Origin: Unio delphinus
Taxonomy: Eukaryota > Mollusca > Bivalvia > Unionida > Unionidae
Direction: 5' to 3'
Assembly (NCBI GenBank): GCA_029339505.1
Contig: JAQISU010000171.1
Location: forward strand, 1,833,501 to 1,897,500
Length of the DNA stretch: 64,000 bases
Made by a program: the position numbers and the translations under genes. Every line of letters starts with the position of its first letter. Positions within the stretch are counted from its first letter, which is position 1. Positions 15,026 through 26,301 of the stretch are shown one piece after another. The notes under the pieces are model-generated. The model ran no database searches, had not been told where the DNA came from, and was given only the letters and a program-made list of their open reading frames with translations.

Positions 15026-17923
15026 TCAACTCCCTTTATTGACATTGTCGCTCTGTCTCTTGATGTACAACTTGAGCATGTTAGCATGGAATGTCTTTAA
15101 ATTACCGTCCATGTCAATTTTATAGTCCATGTCACCTTTTACCTCCTTAACTTCATATTGACCTTTCCACTGGACTAATAACTTATTTGAGCTCGTTGGA
15201 AGAAGCAATAGAACCTGATCTCCCACAAGAAATTTCCTATTACGCGCTCTGCGGTTATAATACTTGGCATATCTGCGCCCCGATTTAATCAATTCGTCAC
15301 ATTCCATCTGGCATGTACTCTCAAGCTTATTTCTTAGATCTAACACGTACTGGTAAGTTGTTTTTATTTCCTCGTTCGCGACGTCACTAGTCCATAGTTC
15401 GCGTAGTATCCGCATCGGGCCTCGAACTGTCCTACCGTACAACAGTTCGAAGGGTGAAAACCCTAAACTTTCCTGCGGTACTTCACGGTTCGCGAACAGA
15501 ACAGCGTTTAAATAACGGTCCCAGTCTTGCGGACGTTCCGCGCACAGCATGCTTTTCAGGGTACCATTAAACTTCTCTACCAGTCCATTGCACATCGGAT
15601 GGTATGGGGTAGTGTTTAGCTGTTTGATGGATAACAGCCTACTTATTTCACCCATGAGGTCAGAGGTGAATTGGGCACCACAATCAGTGAGGATTTCTTC
15701 TGGCACCCCTACCCTACTGAAGATATCAACTAATGCTTCAGCTACCCTTTCCGTTTCAATAGTTGGTAACGCTACGGCTTCGGGGTATCTGGTCGCGTAA
15801 TCAACCAGAGTAAGAATATACCGATTCTTTCTTTCGGTAACCGGGTGTATTGGTCCTACAATATCTACTGCCACTCTTTTAAACGGTGTATCTATTAATG
15901 GCATTTGTCCTAAGGGCACCCTTGTGACCCTTCCCTTACAGACGGTTTTCTGACATACGTCGCACGACCTACAGAACCGTGTGACATCGCCATCAACACC
16001 GGGCCAGTAGAATTCTGCGACTACCCTGCTAGTGGTCTTAGCCTTACCTAGGTGTCCTACCATGCTTGACTCATGCGCCACCCTAAGTACTTGAGATCTA
16101 TATCTCTGGGGTACGACCACTTGCCAATACTTCTTACCCTCCCGAGCGCTAAACTCCCTATGAATTAATCCGTTCTTGCGTACGAATCTCGAGCTACCCC
16201 CACGCTTGCAGTGTTTAATCGCGCCGGACGTGATTTTCTCAACAATTGATTTGATGGATTCATCATGTTCTTGCTCTTGTTTGAAATCATCACGCGAAAT
16301 TCCGGAGATCGATTCAGGGACTATTAATTTATGAAACGCGGTTTTCTCTCGCCGTGTTTGCGCTCGCGTTTCGACTGCCTGAGCCAATGGTATTTTAAAA
16401 TCTGCCATGGTTGGAAGACGGGAACCTTCAACATTACCGATCGTCAGATCGTAAATAGGGTTTTCCATACAAAGAGCATCAACAGTTCCCGTTAGGAAAG
16501 GTGTTTTTACTGTGATCCTTGCTACGGGAATGCGACCGATCGTCTGATCAAGTAACATACATGGGGACTCCCACCCGAGCATTTGGTTATCCTGCACGAG
16601 ACTCCGTTTGATCACTACGCCCGTGCAACCAGTGTCACGTAATACTACGACTTCTCGACCGTTGACAAACTCTCTCGCGGTTGGTACACGTGCTTCGGGA
16701 AATAGACACGTGCCAAGCGAATGAATACAAGGTTCTACCTGTACGATATTACCAGATATACCTTTACTTTGTATAGCCACTGCCACCTTATGTACAAGTC
16801 TCTTTCTTTTAGGACAGTCTTTTTGAACATGACCCCATGCATTACACAAGAAACATTGCACACGCTGAATAACTGGATTCCTAACTGACCTATTTACCTC
16901 AGCTGATTTTACAAGCTCCCTAGGCATAGGTCTCACAGACTGGTTTCCAGACTTAAAATCTTTTAAAACCACATTCTGGGTTCCCCCATGAGCTTCGGCA
17001 AAGAAATCGGCTTGCTTAGCCATATCTTTTACGTTTGTGAAGACTTTCTCCTTCAGAAATTGATCTAATTCTCGCCCAACTGTATTAAATAATTGATCTC
17101 TGAGCAAGAAATCAGTCAATCCTTCAAACGTTTTCACCGCTTTGCCGCATTCAATCCACAGTTCAAAATAGTTCGCAATTCTCACGGTGAACTGACCAAA
17201 GGTTTCTCCCTTATCGGGCTTGCTATACCTGAACTTTTTACGAAAACCCTGTTCAGTGAGCTCGTACCTTTTGAGAAGTGCTTCCTTTAGGACGTCATAC
17301 TTAAACACATCGTCCCTAGGAAGTCGCGAGTATACATCCAGCGCTTTACCTTTTAATAGCGCACTGAGATGCAGTGCCCAGTCATTTTGACTCCACTTTT
17401 GGTTTTCGGCATACCGCTCAAACCGATGAAGATAACTATCCATGTTATCTTTTTCATCGTCAAAAGGAGGTAATTTGGGGCCCCTTAATTTGCTAAAGGC
17501 AGAATCGTGCTCTCTTCCAGATGTTGCTAACTCTACCTTACGCTCATGATCCCGTTGCTTTGCTTTTTCATCTAACTCTATTCGCTTTTGCTCCGCTTCC
17601 ATTTCCCATCCTATCCTATCCTTTTCGGCCTGCTTCTCTAATTCTATCTTTTCCCTTTGGGCCTGCTTCTCTAATTCTATCTTTTCCTTCTCAATGGCCC
17701 ATTTCCTATCTTCGGATTCCCTTTCTAATTCCCTTGACCTTACCCTTTCTTCCCTTTCCCGGGCTTGTTCTCCCTGAATAAATTTCCTTAAGCTTTCACC
17801 TTCATATCCAAATTCTTTGCCTAAGGCAACCAAGTCCTTAAGGGATGACATGACAATGACAATTGTAATATGAATATAGATAGGTAACCAAACCAATGCT
17901 TTAAACACGTTTATACTGGACAC
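15026..17923 (-). CDS. Gag-protease-integrase polyprotein of a Ty3-like element (intact copy)
   Basis: 965 residues. 1-150: possible membrane-proximal start then a long Glu/Lys/Arg coiled coil; 150-300: SCAN/Gag-like helical region (DSYLHRFERYAENQKW, then ALDVYSRL); 357-370: zinc knuckle C-x2-C-x4-H-x4-C; about 430: protease DTG; 617-657: integrase H2C2 zinc domain (H617, H624, C654, C657); catalytic D687, D747, E783, a DD35E arrangement; then a C-terminal region ending FHANMLKLYIKR. No reverse transcriptase or RNase H lies between protease and integrase or after it. The ending resembles the segment that joins integrase to a downstream reverse transcriptase in Gmr1-like Ty3 elements, which carry integrase before it; that comparison is from memory. 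The product could assemble and integrate copies but needs polymerase in trans. Confidence 0.85.
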   Translation of the reverse strand: MSSINVFKALVWLPIYIHITIVIVMSSLKDLVALGKEFGYEGESLRKFIQGEQAREREERVRSRELERESEDRKWAIEKEKIELEKQAQREKIELEKQAEKDRIGWEMEAEQKRIELDEKAKQRDHERKVELATSGREHDSAFSKLRGPKLPPFDDEKDNMDSYLHRFERYAENQKWSQNDWALHLSALLKGKALDVYSRLPRDDVFKYDVLKEALLKRYELTEQGFRKKFRYSKPDKGETFGQFTVRIANYFELWIECGKAVKTFEGLTDFLLRDQLFNTVGRELDQFLKEKVFTNVKDMAKQADFFAEAHGGTQNVVLKDFKSGNQSVRPMPRELVKSAEVNRSVRNPVIQRVQCFLCNAWGHVQKDCPKRKRLVHKVAVAIQSKGISGNIVQVEPCIHSLGTCLFPEARVPTAREFVNGREVVVLRDTGCTGVVIKRSLVQDNQMLGWESPCMLLDQTIGRIPVARITVKTPFLTGTVDALCMENPIYDLTIGNVEGSRLPTMADFKIPLAQAVETRAQTRREKTAFHKLIVPESISGISRDDFKQEQEHDESIKSIVEKITSGAIKHCKRGGSSRFVRKNGLIHREFSAREGKKYWQVVVPQRYRSQVLRVAHESSMVGHLGKAKTTSRVVAEFYWPGVDGDVTRFCRSCDVCQKTVCKGRVTRVPLGQMPLIDTPFKRVAVDIVGPIHPVTERKNRYILTLVDYATRYPEAVALPTIETERVAEALVDIFSRVGVPEEILTDCGAQFTSDLMGEISRLLSIKQLNTTPYHPMCNGLVEKFNGTLKSMLCAERPQDWDRYLNAVLFANREVPQESLGFSPFELLYGRTVRGPMRILRELWTSDVANEEIKTTYQYVLDLRNKLESTCQMECDELIKSGRRYAKYYNRRARNRKFLVGDQVLLLLPTSSNKLLVQWKGQYEVKEVKGDMDYKIDMDGNLKTFHANMLKLYIKRQSDNVNKGS

Positions 17924-18052
17924 ACGGACCTAGATAAACTAAACAAAAATAAACCCCAACTTGAGTATTATCTTGTCAAGAAGGTCACGCTCAAATATAA
18001 ACATTAAATGTATACTTTCACAAAAATGATTGACAGTTCACTTAATCAAGCG

Positions 18053-18070
18053 ATCCCACTTCTGACACCA
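18053..18070 (-). other. Primer binding site, tRNA-Leu type (internal part 1)
   Basis: On plus, ATCCCACTTCTGACACCA, one base from the LTR 2 start (18072). This equals the 3' end of animal leucine tRNAs with CCA added, so the minus-strand element carries an 18-base complement to tRNA-Leu. Confidence 0.75.
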
Positions 18071-18071
18071 T

Positions 18072-19450
18072 TGTAACAGAATTGTTACCGAGAGGATGGT
18101 GGATTAAATGAACAACACAAACACAATATGTGAAAGAAAATATAAATTTATGAAATAAATTATTAATGAAAAATAATGATGTATCAACACAATAACTCAT
18201 GCGTTCAACCCACAATTACACTCACAACCATTCACAATACATGAATAAATGAAATATTAATACAAAATAAAACACAGATACAAAGGAATCTCTTGGACTA
18301 TACACAGATCCAAAGAACCTTTACAAAAGTTATATTAACGCAAGTATAAATTACGATAATAAACACAAGCATCAAACTATACTATCGCACGTATGGATTG
18401 CGACAACTAGCACGAACATATACATGTATTTAATCAAGTTGCTAGCTTTTATTGAGAATCATGCAATGCCTTGAAATACTATTGTGATTTGAAATAACCA
18501 TGTAAATACAACACTGTATTCAATTGTACTACAATTGCAACACACACATGTGTCTCGACCCTGTATAACCGTACGATTCACTAGCAGATGAATCGCCGCC
18601 CAGTTTCCCCGAAGACCTAGGGTTGACTCAATACTTTTATCGGTCACTTGCCCTTCACGGATCCACCACAGTTATGCGTACAGACAGCATACAACATCTA
18701 CTAGAACTAACGTTCCTCAATACCCTAGATGTCGCCCCGGATGCTTACAACTCTAGACAGCTCCGACACTCGGACTCCTAGCTTTCCGGATATTTACACG
18801 TCACGACAGATGTAGACGGACAGACAATCTGACAGACAGACAGTCAGATACTTCAATTCGATTGCACAATAAATCAGCAACAATTTCAGCTACGATATCA
18901 GAGATGTTATCAGCCGACGTTATCAGAGATGTTTTCAGATGCGTTATCAGAGATTATCAGATGTTATCAGATGCGCTATCAGATGCGTTATCAGATGCGT
19001 TATCAGATGCGTTATCAGATGCGTTATCAGAGATGCTATCAGATGCGTTATCAGACGTTATCATATGCGTTATCAGAGATTATCAGATGTTATCAGCCGA
19101 CGTTATCAGATGCGTTATCAGCCCTTGGCTGGAGATTGAAAGACGAGCTTATCTATCCTGTGATTAGATACTTTAGGTCCCGTAACATTGATCAAAAATA
19201 TTCTGCCTTCTATACCCTCAAATAGGTGAGCAGAAATCACGGCAAGATTACCGTGCACTACGTGAAACAAATGTTCCGGATTTCATGTAATTCAAAATCA
19301 GGCACATGCAAATCGTTACATGCCGCTTACCTTGGGAAAAAACCACTTATTCACCCCAGGCAATGCATGTACGACGAAACAAAGAAAATGGTGAGATTAG
19401 TTTGTAAATCAAGAAGAAAATAAATTTAATTTTCGCCTAATTCTATGACA
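18072..19450 (-). repeat. LTR 2 (shared middle LTR)
   Basis: 1379 bp, TGTAACAG to CTATGACA. It serves both internal parts with no duplication on either side. It has the same TTATCAG tandem block as LTR 1. Confidence 0.9.
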
Positions 19451-19453
19451 ATA

Positions 19454-19468
19454 CCTCCCCCCTAAGAA
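19454..19468 (-). other. Polypurine tract, internal part 2
   Basis: Same CTTAGGGGGGAGG (minus strand) next to the LTR 2 boundary as in internal part 1. Confidence 0.7.
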
Positions 19469-19633
19469 TAAAAATATACACATTTTTAAAACTAACACAG
19501 AATAGAAGAAAAATAACTACTGATGATATCTTACAACATTTACACTGGTTATACTACAATCTGGATTTTATTACTGGGCAAATTCATACAAATTTCCCAT
19601 CATGCCCTACTCAAGTAGTCTGCGCCTATATTT

Positions 19634-22531
19634 TCAACTCCCTTTATTGACATTGTCGCTCTGTCTCTTGATGTACAACTTGAGCATGTTAGCATGGAAT
19701 GTCTTTAAATTACCGTCCATGTCAATTTTATAGTCCATGTCACCTTTTACCTCCTTAACTTCATATGGACCTTTCCACTGGACTAATAACTTATTTGAGC
19801 TCGTTGGAAGAAGCAATAGAACCTGATCTCCCACAAGAAATTTCCTATTACGCGCTCTGCGGTTATAATACTTGGCATATCTGCGCCCCGATTTAATCAA
19901 TTCGTCACGTTCCATCTGGCATGTACTCTCAAGCTTATTTCTTAGATCTAACACGTACTGGTAAGTTGTTTTTATTTCCTCATTCGCGACGTCACCAGTC
20001 CATAGTTCGCGTAGTATCCGCATCGGGCCTCGAACTGTCCTACCGTACAACAGTTCGAAGGGTGAAAACCCTAAACTTTCCTGCGGTACTTCACGGTTCG
20101 CGAACAGAACAGCGTTTAAATAACGGTCCCAGTCTTGCGGACGTTCCGCGCACAGCATGCTTTTCAGGGTACCATTAAACTTCTCTACCAGTCCATTGCA
20201 CATCGGATGGTATGGGGTAGTGTTTAGCTGTTTGATGGATAACAGCCTACTTATTTCACCCATGAGGTCAGAGGTGAATTGGGCACCACAATCAGTGAGG
20301 ATTTCTTCTGGCACCCCTACCCTACTGAAGATATCAACTAATGCTTCAGCTACCCTTTCCGTTTCAATAGTTGGTAACGCTACGGCTTCGGGGTATCTGG
20401 TCGCGTAATCAACCAGAGTAAGAATATACCGATTCTTTCTTTCGGTAACCGGGTGTATTGGTCCTACAATATCTACTGCCACTCTTTTAAACGGTGTATC
20501 TATTAATGGCATTTGTCCTAAGGGCACCCTTGTGACCCTTCCCTTACAGACGGTTTTCTGACATACGTCGCACGACCTACAGAACCGTGTGACATCGCCA
20601 TTAACACCGGGCCAGTAGAATTCTGCGACTACCCTGCTAGTGGTCTTAGCCTTACCTAGGTGTCCTACCATGCTTGACTCATGCGTCACCCTAAGTACTT
20701 GAGATCTATATCTCTGGGGTACGACCACTTGCCAATACTTCTTACCCTCCCGAGCGCTAAACTCCCTATGAATTAATCCGTTCTTGCGTACGAATCTCGA
20801 GCTACCCCCACGCTTGCAGTGTTTAATCGCGCCGGACGTGATTTTCTCAACAATTGATTTGATGGATTCATCATGTTCTTGCTCTTGTTTGAAATCATCA
20901 CGCGAAATTCCGGAGATCGATTCAGGGACTATTAATTTATGAAACGCGGTTTTCTCTCGCCGTGTTTGCGCTCGCGTTTCGACTGCCTGAGCCAATGGTA
21001 TTTTAAAATCTGCCATGGTTGGAAGACGGGAACCTTCAACATTACCGATCGTCAGATCGTAAATAGGGTTTTCCATACAAAGAGCATCAACAGTTCCCGT
21101 TAGGAAAAGTGTTTTTACTGTGATCCTTGCTACGGGAATGCGACCGATCGTCTGATCAAGTAACATACATGGGGACTCCCACCCGAGCATTTGGTTATCC
21201 TGCACGAGACTCCGTTTGATCACTACGCCCGTGCAACCAGTGTCACGTAATACTACGACTTCTCGACCGTTGACAAACTCTCTCGCGGTTGGTACACGTG
21301 CTTCGGGAAATAGACACGTGCCAAGCGAATGAATACAAGGTTCTACCTGTACGATATTACCAGATATACCTTTACTTTGTATAGCCACTGCCACCTTATG
21401 TACAAGTCTCTTTCTTTTAGGACAGTCTTTTTGAACATGACCCCATGCATTACACAAGAAACATTGCACACGCTGAATAACTGGATTCCTAACTGACCTA
21501 TTTACCTCAGCTGATTTTACAAGCTCCCTAGGCATAGGTCTCACAGACTGGTTTCCAGACTTAAAATCTTTTAAAACCACATTCTGGGTTCCCCCATGAG
21601 CTTCGGCAAAGAAATCGGCTTGCTTAGCCATATCTTTTACGTTTGTGAAGACTTTCTCCTTCAGAAATTGATCTCATTCTCGCCCAACTGTACTAAATAA
21701 TTGATCTCTGAGCAAGAAATCAGTCAATCCTTCAAACGTTTTCACCGCTTTGCCGCATTCAATCCACAGTTCAAAATAGTTCGCAATTCTCACGGTGAAC
21801 TGACCAAAGGTTTCTCCCTTATCGGGCTTGCTATACCTGAACTTTTTACGAAAACCCTGTTCAGTGAGCTCGTACCTTTTGAGAAGTGCTTCCTTTAGGA
21901 CGTCATACTTAAACACATCGTCCCTAGGAAGTCGCGAGTATACATCCAGCGCTTTACCTTTTAATAGCGCACTGAGATGCAGTGCCCAGTCATTTTGACT
22001 CCACTTTTGGTTTTCGGCATACCGCTCAAACCGATGAAGATAGCTATCCATGTTATCTTTTTCATCGTCAAAAGGAGGTAATTTGGGGCCCCTTAATTTG
22101 CTAAAGGCAGAATCGTGCTCTCTTCCAGATGTTGCTAACTCTACCTTACGCTCATGATCCCGTTGCTTCGCTTTTTCATCTAACTCTATTCGCTTTTGCT
22201 CCGCTTCCGTTTCCCATCCTATCCTATCCTTTTCGGCCTGCTTCTCTAATTCTATCTTTTCCCTTTGGGCCTGCTTCTCTAATTCTATCTTTTCCTTCTC
22301 AATGGCCCATTTCCTATCTTCGGATTCCCTTTCTAATTCCCTTGACCTTACCCTTTCTTCCCTTTCCCGGGCTTGTTCTTCCTGAATAAATTTCCTTAAG
22401 CTTTCACCTTCATATCCAAATTCTTTGCCTAAGGCAACCAAGTCCTTAAGGGATGACATGACAATGACTATTGTAATATGAATATAGATAGGTAACCAAA
22501 CCAATGCTTTAAACACATTTATACTGGACAC
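19634..22531 (-). pseudogene. Gag-protease-integrase polyprotein, copy 2, one nonsense codon
   Basis: The same polyprotein as 15026-17923 with about ten amino-acid differences by eye. Codon 286 (Leu in copy 1) is TGA at 21676-21674, a single T-to-G change on the coding strand. This leaves a 285-codon Gag fragment, and a downstream open part (from an internal Met at 21631) still holds the knuckle, protease and integrase. Protease DTG and integrase DDE residues are unchanged. Otherwise the reading frame is preserved, in line with recent inactivation. Confidence 0.85.
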
Positions 22532-22660
22532 ACGGACCTAGATAAACTAAACAAAAATAAACCCCAACTTGAGTATTATCTTGTCAAGAAGGTCACGCTC
22601 AAATATAAACATTAAATGTATACTTTCACAAAAATGATTGACAGTTCACTTAATCAAGCG

Positions 22661-22678
22661 ATCCCACTTCTGACACCA
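22661..22678 (-). other. Primer binding site, tRNA-Leu type (internal part 2)
   Basis: Identical 18 bases to 18053-18070, one base from the start of LTR 3 at 22680. Confidence 0.75.
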
Positions 22679-22679
22679 T

Positions 22680-24182
22680 TGTAACAGAATTGTTACCGAG
22701 AGGATGGTGGATTAAATGAACAACACAAACACAATATGTGAAAGAAAATATAAATTTATGAAATAAATTATTAATGAAAAATAATGATGTATCAACACAA
22801 TAACTCATGCGTTCAACCCACAATTACACTCACAACCATTCACAATACATGAATAAATGAAATATTAATACAAAATAAAACACAGATACAAAGGAATCTC
22901 TTGGACTATACACAGATCCAAAGAACCTTTACAAAAGTTATATTAACGCAAGTATAAATTACGATAATAAACACAAGCATCAAACTATACTATCGCACGT
23001 ATGGATTGCGACAACTAGCACGAACATATACATGTAATTAATCAAGTTGCTAGCTTTTATTGAGAATCATGCAATGCCTTGAAATACTATTGTGATTTGA
23101 AGTAACCATGTAAATACAACACTGTATTCAATTGTACTACAATTGCAACACACACATGTGTCTCGACCCTGTATAACCGTACGATTCACTAACAGATGAA
23201 TCGCCGCCCAGTTTCCCCGAAGACCTAGGGTTGACTCAATACTTTTATCGGTCACTTGCCCTTCACGGATCCACCACAGTTATACGTACAGACAGCATAC
23301 AACATCTACTAGAACTAACGTTCCTCAATACCCTAGATGTCGCCCCGGATGCTTACAACTCTAGACAGCTCCGATACTCGGACTTCTAGCTTTCCGGATA
23401 TTTACACGTCACGACAGATGTAGACGGACAGACAATCTGACAGACAGACAGTCAGATACTTCAATTCGATTGCACAATAAATCAGCAACAATTTCAGCTA
23501 CGATATCAGAGATGTTATCAGCCGACGTTATCAGAGATGTTTTCAGATGCGTTATCAGAGATTATCAGATGTTATCAGATGCGCTATCAGATGCGTTATC
23601 AGATGCGTTATCAGATGCGTTATCAGAGATGCTATCAGATGCGTTATCAGACGTTATCAGATGCGTTATCAGAGATTATCAGATGTTATCAGCCGACGTT
23701 ATCAGATGCGTTATCAGAGATTATCAGATGTTATCAGCCGACGTTATCAGATGCGTTATCAGAGATTATCAGATGTTATCAGCCGACGTTATCAGATGCG
23801 TTATCAGAGATTATCAGATGTTATCAGCCGACGTTATCAGAAGCGTTATCAGCCCTTTGGCTGGAGATTGAAAGACGAGCTTATCTATCCTGTGATTAGA
23901 TACTTTAGGTCCCGTAATATTGATCAAAAATATTCTGCCTTCTATACCCTCAAATAGGTGAGCAGAAATCACGGCAAGATTACCGTGCACTACGTGAAAC
24001 AAATGTTCCGGATTTCATGTAATTCAAAATCAGGCACATGCAAATCGTTACATGCCGCTTACCTTGGGAAAAAACCACTTATTCACCCCAGGCAATGCAT
24101 GTATGACGAAACAAAGAAAATGTTGAGATTAGTTTGTAAATCAAGAAGAAAATAAATTTAATTTTTGCCTAATTCTTTGACA
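22680..24182 (-). repeat. LTR 3 (5' LTR of the array), expanded internal repeat
   Basis: 1503 bp, about 123 bp longer than LTRs 1 and 2. The extra length is additional copies of a roughly 45-bp TTATCAG block (about 23660-23840). Ends are TGTAACAG and CTTTGACA. It is followed by the AACCT duplication at 24183. Confidence 0.9.
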
Positions 24183-24187
24183 AACCT
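24183..24187. other. Target site duplication, right of the LTR retroelement array
   Basis: AACCT, matching 13458-13462. The interrupted pseudogene resumes here. Confidence 0.8.
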
Positions 24188-24584
24188 CCCAGTATCAGAT
24201 ACCTCCACCTCTGCAACAAACAGAACAACAAGGGATGATGTTGGAAGCTGAAAAATTTAGAAGTGATTAAATAAAAGAAAAGGTGAAACAAAAAAAGGAA
24301 GGGGTGGAACAGATAATAGAAAATGTGAAACAAATGGACAAGAGAGAGAGGGAACAAAAAGAAGCTACTACAGGAAGTGGTCTAATAAATAATCTTATCA
24401 CTTGCCCTGACAACGTCATCGCTGACGTGGACAAACTAGAAATTCTCATAGGAGGTAAACGCGCTGAAAATACTTCTCATGAAATTAACAACGAAATATC
24501 GGATATCTGTCGACGAATATTCCCGGTGGTATCATGGACATCAATACCTATCGGGACTTTATCGATGAAATTACAGATGACTAA
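24188..24584 (+). pseudogene. Structural-block protein 1, 3' part (element B)
   Basis: Continues the gene split at 13462. It contains VDKLEILIGG, then SDICRRIF, then in another frame GGIMDINTYRDFIDEI and a stop at 24582-24584. These match the C-terminus of the intact gene at 2468-3337. A frameshift lies near 24520 and an early stop near 24270. Confidence 0.75.
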
Positions 24585-24600
24585 ATCCCTTGATACATAA

Positions 24601-24609
24601 TTTAGATCA
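24601..24609 (+). promoter_or_regulatory. TTTAGATCA upstream motif (pX-like gene, element B)
   Basis: TTTAGATCA, 28 bp before the ATG at 24629. Confidence 0.45.
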
Positions 24610-24628
24610 TGGTGAATGAGTAAATAAA

Positions 24629-25074
24629 ATGATCGTACACAATACGTATCGTAGACCAAGAATGCTCAGAGTAGAAAATTTAAATTCACGATTACCAGTT
24701 TATGAAATAACCTACGGAGATGGACTTGGTGATGTTCTTCGGGGTTTATTTACCAGGATAGCCCCAAAAGCAATGCCAATTGCAAAACAATTATCAATAA
24801 TGAAAGCTATTGATGTTATTAGCGACAAAGCTCGTAGCGCAATCGGTGATCTTGCCGGTAAAGCGTTTTCTGCGGTCAAGGACAGAATTTTACGGTTATT
24901 ACGACGAAAAAAACAAATGTAATTACCATTTACTGAATTATGCCTGCAAATGAAATTACAGTAATAAATCAGGCTGCAACCCAAAGATTAACGGATCTGG
25001 CTAACGCATCGTTAAAAGAAAAGGAAGATAACATAACCGCTAGTCTGATAGCAGGAATTGGTCTTCAGAGATAA
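24629..25074 (+). pseudogene. pX-like minor capsid protein (element B), frameshifted
   Basis: Shares YGDGLGD, a MPIAKQL helix and IGDLAGKAFS with the intact gene at 3397. A frame break near 24915 separates the last part, which continues in another frame (RLTDLANASLKEKE, then SLIAGIGLQR) to a stop at 25072-25074. This matches the C-terminal layout of the A copy. Confidence 0.7.
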
Positions 25075-25080
25075 TTACAA

Positions 25081-25089
25081 TTTAGATCA
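25081..25089 (+). promoter_or_regulatory. TTTAGATCA upstream motif (capsid gene, element B)
   Basis: TTTAGATCA, 25 bp before the capsid start at 25106, the same spacing as in element A. Confidence 0.5.
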
Positions 25090-25105
25090 TAGTAATTACA
25101 ATAAA

Positions 25106-26275
25106 ATGTTTAAGCGTGAAATTGATTAAGCATTGGATATGGGTGAACCAGTTCATAAAAATGAATCCTTGCGCGATTATCAATAGTATTCTTACGATGC
25201 AGTACAACCAAATCAACTTGGAAGAATCGAATTACGAGTTCAAGATACAAGTCGGTATTTCTTACCAGCTGAAGCATTTATTGAAGTCGCAGGTCAACTT
25301 ATAAAAGCAGATGATACAGATTATGGAATCGGTGACAAAGTTGGTTTTGTCAATAATGGTATCGTGGCGTTATTGAGCAGTGCTACCTATATGATCGATG
25401 GAAAACACATCGAATCATGCCTGGAAAATGTTGATATTACTACAACGATACTTGGTCTAGCACGATATTCCGATGACTATTCAAGAACAGCCGGTCCATC
25501 AATGATGTTTACAAAGGATACGAATGATCATCCAAAAAACAGAAATGTAACGATGAATGAACTGAAATTGCGTCAATGAATGAAATTTCAATCTCGGATT
25601 CGCGGCACATAGATCAATGTTAAATGCAAACGAGATGTTTTCATGTGCGATTCCATTATCTCATATTTTGGGATTTTGCAGAGATGTTAAGAAGGTTATG
25701 TTCGGTGCTAAACACACTGTGGTACTTAACAGACAAGAATCCGACAATGATGCAATCTGGCGAGCCGGAGGTGATGCTGGTGAAGAAGTAATAACAAAAT
25801 TTTCATTGTGGATGCCAGTAGTGGTTCCATCTGTCGATGAAGAAAATAAATCCGATGGTTTTTGACACTTAATGATACCGAGGTTAGTTTAAGAATAAAT
25901 GTACATCAAGAACCTGCCGATGAAGTTATTTTGAATTTTTAACATAATAAAGTTGCACGTGCATATCATCGTTTAATGTCATTTATCGGGCGTGATCTAA
26001 ATGTAGATACCGGTTTGCAAATATCACAAAAGGATTTCACAACATTATATTCGATTTATTACTTTTCGCTGGAACATTTAGATTTATTTACACAATCTGT
26101 TGTTGATAAATATTTTCGAGCTCAAGTAGGTTATTTTCCTCCTGGTGCTGTAGGTCCACATGTTGTTCCTGCTGGTTTCGGAGCGACAGCTGTTATACTT
26201 AGCGATAGAGGAGTATCACTCGAGGGTGTTGGTGGACGAATGCGAGTCATTGATGCACCCGTAGAGAACATGTAA
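25106..26275 (+). pseudogene. Major capsid protein (element B), broken
   Basis: Clear homologue of 3888-5300: KVGFVNNGIVALL near 25340, ARYSDDYSRTAGPSMMF, FSCAIPLSHILGFCRDV, and at the end LEGVGGRMRVIDAPVENM. Early stops are at about 25127 and 25186, a frameshift near 25540-25580, and an internal deletion near 25865. The end of the gene is open to the normal stop. Confidence 0.8.
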
Positions 26276-26301
26276 TTAAAATCAATCAAGTAAATATAAA
26301 A

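Larger units (their letters stand above)
13463..24182 (-). mobile_element. Ty3-like LTR retroelement array: LTR-internal-LTR-internal-LTR, no reverse transcriptase
   Basis: Three LTRs (13463-14842, 18072-19450, 22680-24182) alternate with two 3229-bp internal parts. One AACCT duplication flanks the whole array, and the internal junctions have no extra host DNA. The elements read on the minus strand, so the rightmost LTR is the 5' LTR. LTR ends are TGT...ACA with a short inverted TGTNACAG. Each internal part has a primer binding site, one Gag-protease-integrase ORF and a polypurine tract. By eye LTR1 and LTR2 differ at only about eight places, so the array is young. Confidence 0.85.
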
